Assembly (NCBI GenBank): GCA_022561895.1
Contig: JADFQH010000163.1
Location: forward strand, 1-6,714
From: Methanobacteriota archaeon
GTDB lineage: Archaea > Halobacteriota > Halobacteria > Halobacteriales > Halalkalicoccaceae
DNA length: 6,714 nucleotides
Direction: 5' to 3'
This document shows, one piece after another, positions 5,512-6,714 of the stretch. Under the pieces are notes generated by a model. That model ran no database searches, was not told where the DNA came from, and was given only the letters and a program-made list of their open reading frames with translations. Within the stretch, counting starts at the first letter, position 1. Each line of letters starts with the position of its first letter. The position numbers were made by a program, and so were the translations under genes.

Positions 5512-6564
5512 ATGGGACTACTGAAATACACGATCTATCGGCTGTTGCAAGCGATTCCGGTAATGTTCGGGATCGCGGTCATCTCGTTTTTACTCGTCAA
5601 CTTATCCCCCGGCGACCCGGTCGATTACATGATCTCCGAACAGCTCGCAAGCGAGGAGCTGATCGCAGCCATCGAGGCGCGCTACGGTCTCGATGAGCCG
5701 CTCTGGAAGCAGTTTCTCAACTATATCGGGTTTTCGTGGTTCCTCGGCTTGTTAGGAATTCCCGGCTTCGCGGACGCTCCAACTGGACTGCTACAGGGCG
5801 ATCTGGGTCTGAGCATGTACTACGAACGGCCAGTCTCCGAGCTAATGCTCACCCGAACGCCGCCGACGCTCATGCTCGTCCTTTCGGCGTACGCCTTTGC
5901 GCTCGTCTGTGCGATCCCGCTCGGAGTAATCGCAGCCAAGCGCCGAAACGAACCGACCGATCACGTTTCCCGGATCGTCGCGCTCTTTGGCGTGAGCACG
6001 CCCTCCTTTTGGATCGGCATCATGCTGATCATCATTTTTGGGGTGTGGTTCGGCGTGCTTCCCACGGGACGGATGGTCTACCCGTGGCGCGATCCCGTTT
6101 TCTATGGCTATGACGGCCACCTCGAACTGTGGTATCAGACCGCTCGACATCTGTTCTTGCCGATGGTCGCACTCGGGACGCTCCAGATGGCCGTGATCAT
6201 GCGCGTCGAGCGCAGTTCGATGATCGAGTCGCTTCAGTCCGAATACGTCCGCCTCGCACGCGCCTACGGCGTTTCCGAGCGCACCATCATGCGCAAACAT
6301 GCGTTTCGACCCTCTCAGTTGCCCGTTATCACGCTGATCGGGCTGAACCTGACGACCTCGCTCGGTGGCGCGGTGCTCACCGAGACGGTCTTTTCGATCA
6401 ACGGGATGGGGCGGCTGATCGTCCAGTCGATTCAGACGCTCGATTATCAGCTCATCCTCGGGACAACCGTGGTGTTGGGCTTCATCTTCGTTATCGGTGT
6501 GATCATCACTGATATCGCGTATGCCTACATCGATCCGCGCGTTTCGTACGGGGAGGAACACTGA
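5512..6564 (+). CDS. DppB-type ABC transporter permease
   Basis: The 350-residue product is one of the two membrane channel subunits of a peptide/nickel-type ABC importer (BPD_transp_1 superfamily). The family opening LLQAIPVMFGIAVISFLLVNLSPGDP forms the first membrane segment (about 11-31). Further segments lie at about 117-142, 155-182, 211-230, 270-292 and 313-338. The cytoplasmic EAA coupling loop is clear: EYVRLARAYGVSERTIMRKH (244-263), then AFRPSQLPVIT, which docks on the ATP-binding subunit. ETVFSINGMG (291-300) and the final DPRV (341-344) are also family motifs. I chose the ATG at 5512 because family similarity begins there; a TTG at 5470 would add 14 Arg-rich residues. Compared with the usual form, the segment between membrane helix 1 and QGDLG carries about 20 extra, hydrophobic residues (about 72-94). 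It overlaps nothing and runs into dppC two bases after its stop. Confidence 0.92.
   Translation: MGLLKYTIYRLLQAIPVMFGIAVISFLLVNLSPGDPVDYMISEQLASEELIAAIEARYGLDEPLWKQFLNYIGFSWFLGLLGIPGFADAPTGLLQGDLGLSMYYERPVSELMLTRTPPTLMLVLSAYAFALVCAIPLGVIAAKRRNEPTDHVSRIVALFGVSTPSFWIGIMLIIIFGVWFGVLPTGRMVYPWRDPVFYGYDGHLELWYQTARHLFLPMVALGTLQMAVIMRVERSSMIESLQSEYVRLARAYGVSERTIMRKHAFRPSQLPVITLIGLNLTTSLGGAVLTETVFSINGMGRLIVQSIQTLDYQLILGTTVVLGFIFVIGVIITDIAYAYIDPRVSYGEEH
6552..6556 (+). promoter_or_regulatory. Shine-Dalgarno sequence for the DppC-type gene
   Basis: GGAGG lies 10 bases before the ATG at 6567, inside the last codons of the preceding permease gene. It is the clearest ribosome binding site in the window and contrasts with the leaderless-type starts at 1782 and 3731. 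It fits internal initiation in a polycistronic mRNA, probably coupled to translation of the upstream permease. Confidence 0.65.
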
Positions 6565-6566
6565 CA

Positions 6567-6714
6567 ATGGCTGTTGGAGAACAACAAACGAGAGAGGACG
6601 AAGGGAGCAGCGAGGAGTTCGAGGCGAACGTCGGCTGGCGCTACACCCTCGGCAAGATCAAGGAGGACACCACCGCCCGCTTCGGGCTGTACGTCATCGG
6701 GTTCGTCCTCGTCG
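6567..6714 (+). CDS. DppC-type ABC transporter permease, N-terminal part (runs off the window)
   Basis: Only the first 49 codons are present. They encode a hydrophilic cytoplasmic N-terminus rich in Glu, Gln and Ser, a conserved-looking segment WRYTLGKIKEDTTARFGLY (24-42), and the start of the first membrane helix (VIGFVLV). This layout is usual for DppC, the partner of DppB in the channel. The start lies 2 bases after the DppB stop, with GGAGG at good spacing. Identification rests on gene order (binding protein, DppB, then this) more than on diagnostic motifs, because the EAA loop lies beyond the window. The ATP-binding subunits would be expected next. Confidence 0.8.
   Translation, partial: MAVGEQQTREDEGSSEEFEANVGWRYTLGKIKEDTTARFGLYVIGFVLV

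Noticed and set aside
5438..5524. 28-codon open frame overlapping the permease start
   Set aside because: Neither its composition nor its upstream sequence supports translation. The overlap with the DppB start is interesting only if a leader peptide is shown by other data.

Overview
This window looks like chromosomal DNA of a haloarchaeon (class Halobacteria). The proteins are rich in Asp and Glu, the solute-binding lipoprotein has a twin-arginine (Tat) signal with a lipobox, and the promoters are of archaeal BRE/TATA type, placed so that transcripts are leaderless or nearly so. The archaeal EF-Tu-like GTPase of the GTPBP1 type fits the same assignment. I cannot name the species.

Layout: positions 1-35 are probably the last codons of an upstream plus-strand gene. 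Positions 36-200 are non-coding and hold a GC-rich hairpin (69-95) and an 11-bp inverted repeat (141-151/185-195). A minus-strand gene (1595-201) encodes an archaeal-type P-loop ATPase fused to a winged helix and a C-terminal DUF234 / PD-(D/E)XK nuclease-like domain. The 186-bp divergent intergenic region (1596-1781) holds four 15-bp tandem units, three of which are small palindromes (1628-1687). A separate 20-bp near-palindrome lies at 1703-1722, followed by a core promoter. A plus-strand GTPBP1-family GTPase (1782-3389) comes next. Positions 3390-3730 are non-coding, with a compound hairpin directly after the GTPase stop and two near-identical promoter/start modules 205 bp apart.

The right half is the start of a peptide/nickel-type ABC importer operon: a Tat lipoprotein substrate-binding protein (3731-5365), a DppB-type permease (5512-6564), and the first 49 codons of a DppC-type permease (6567 to the window end). 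The ATP-binding subunits would be expected just outside the window. Lipoprotein and permeases should act together at the membrane: the anchored binding protein delivers peptides or related solutes to the DppB/DppC channel.

The most interesting signals are the palindromic 15-bp array in front of the ATPase-nuclease gene, which appears to have that gene's TATA box embedded in one degenerate unit, and the duplicated promoter/start module in front of the binding-protein gene. A third is the Schlafen/AlbA_2-like look of the GTPase N-terminus. I saw no CRISPR array, tRNA, rRNA or recognisable insertion sequence, and nothing that amounts to a clearly new multi-gene system.
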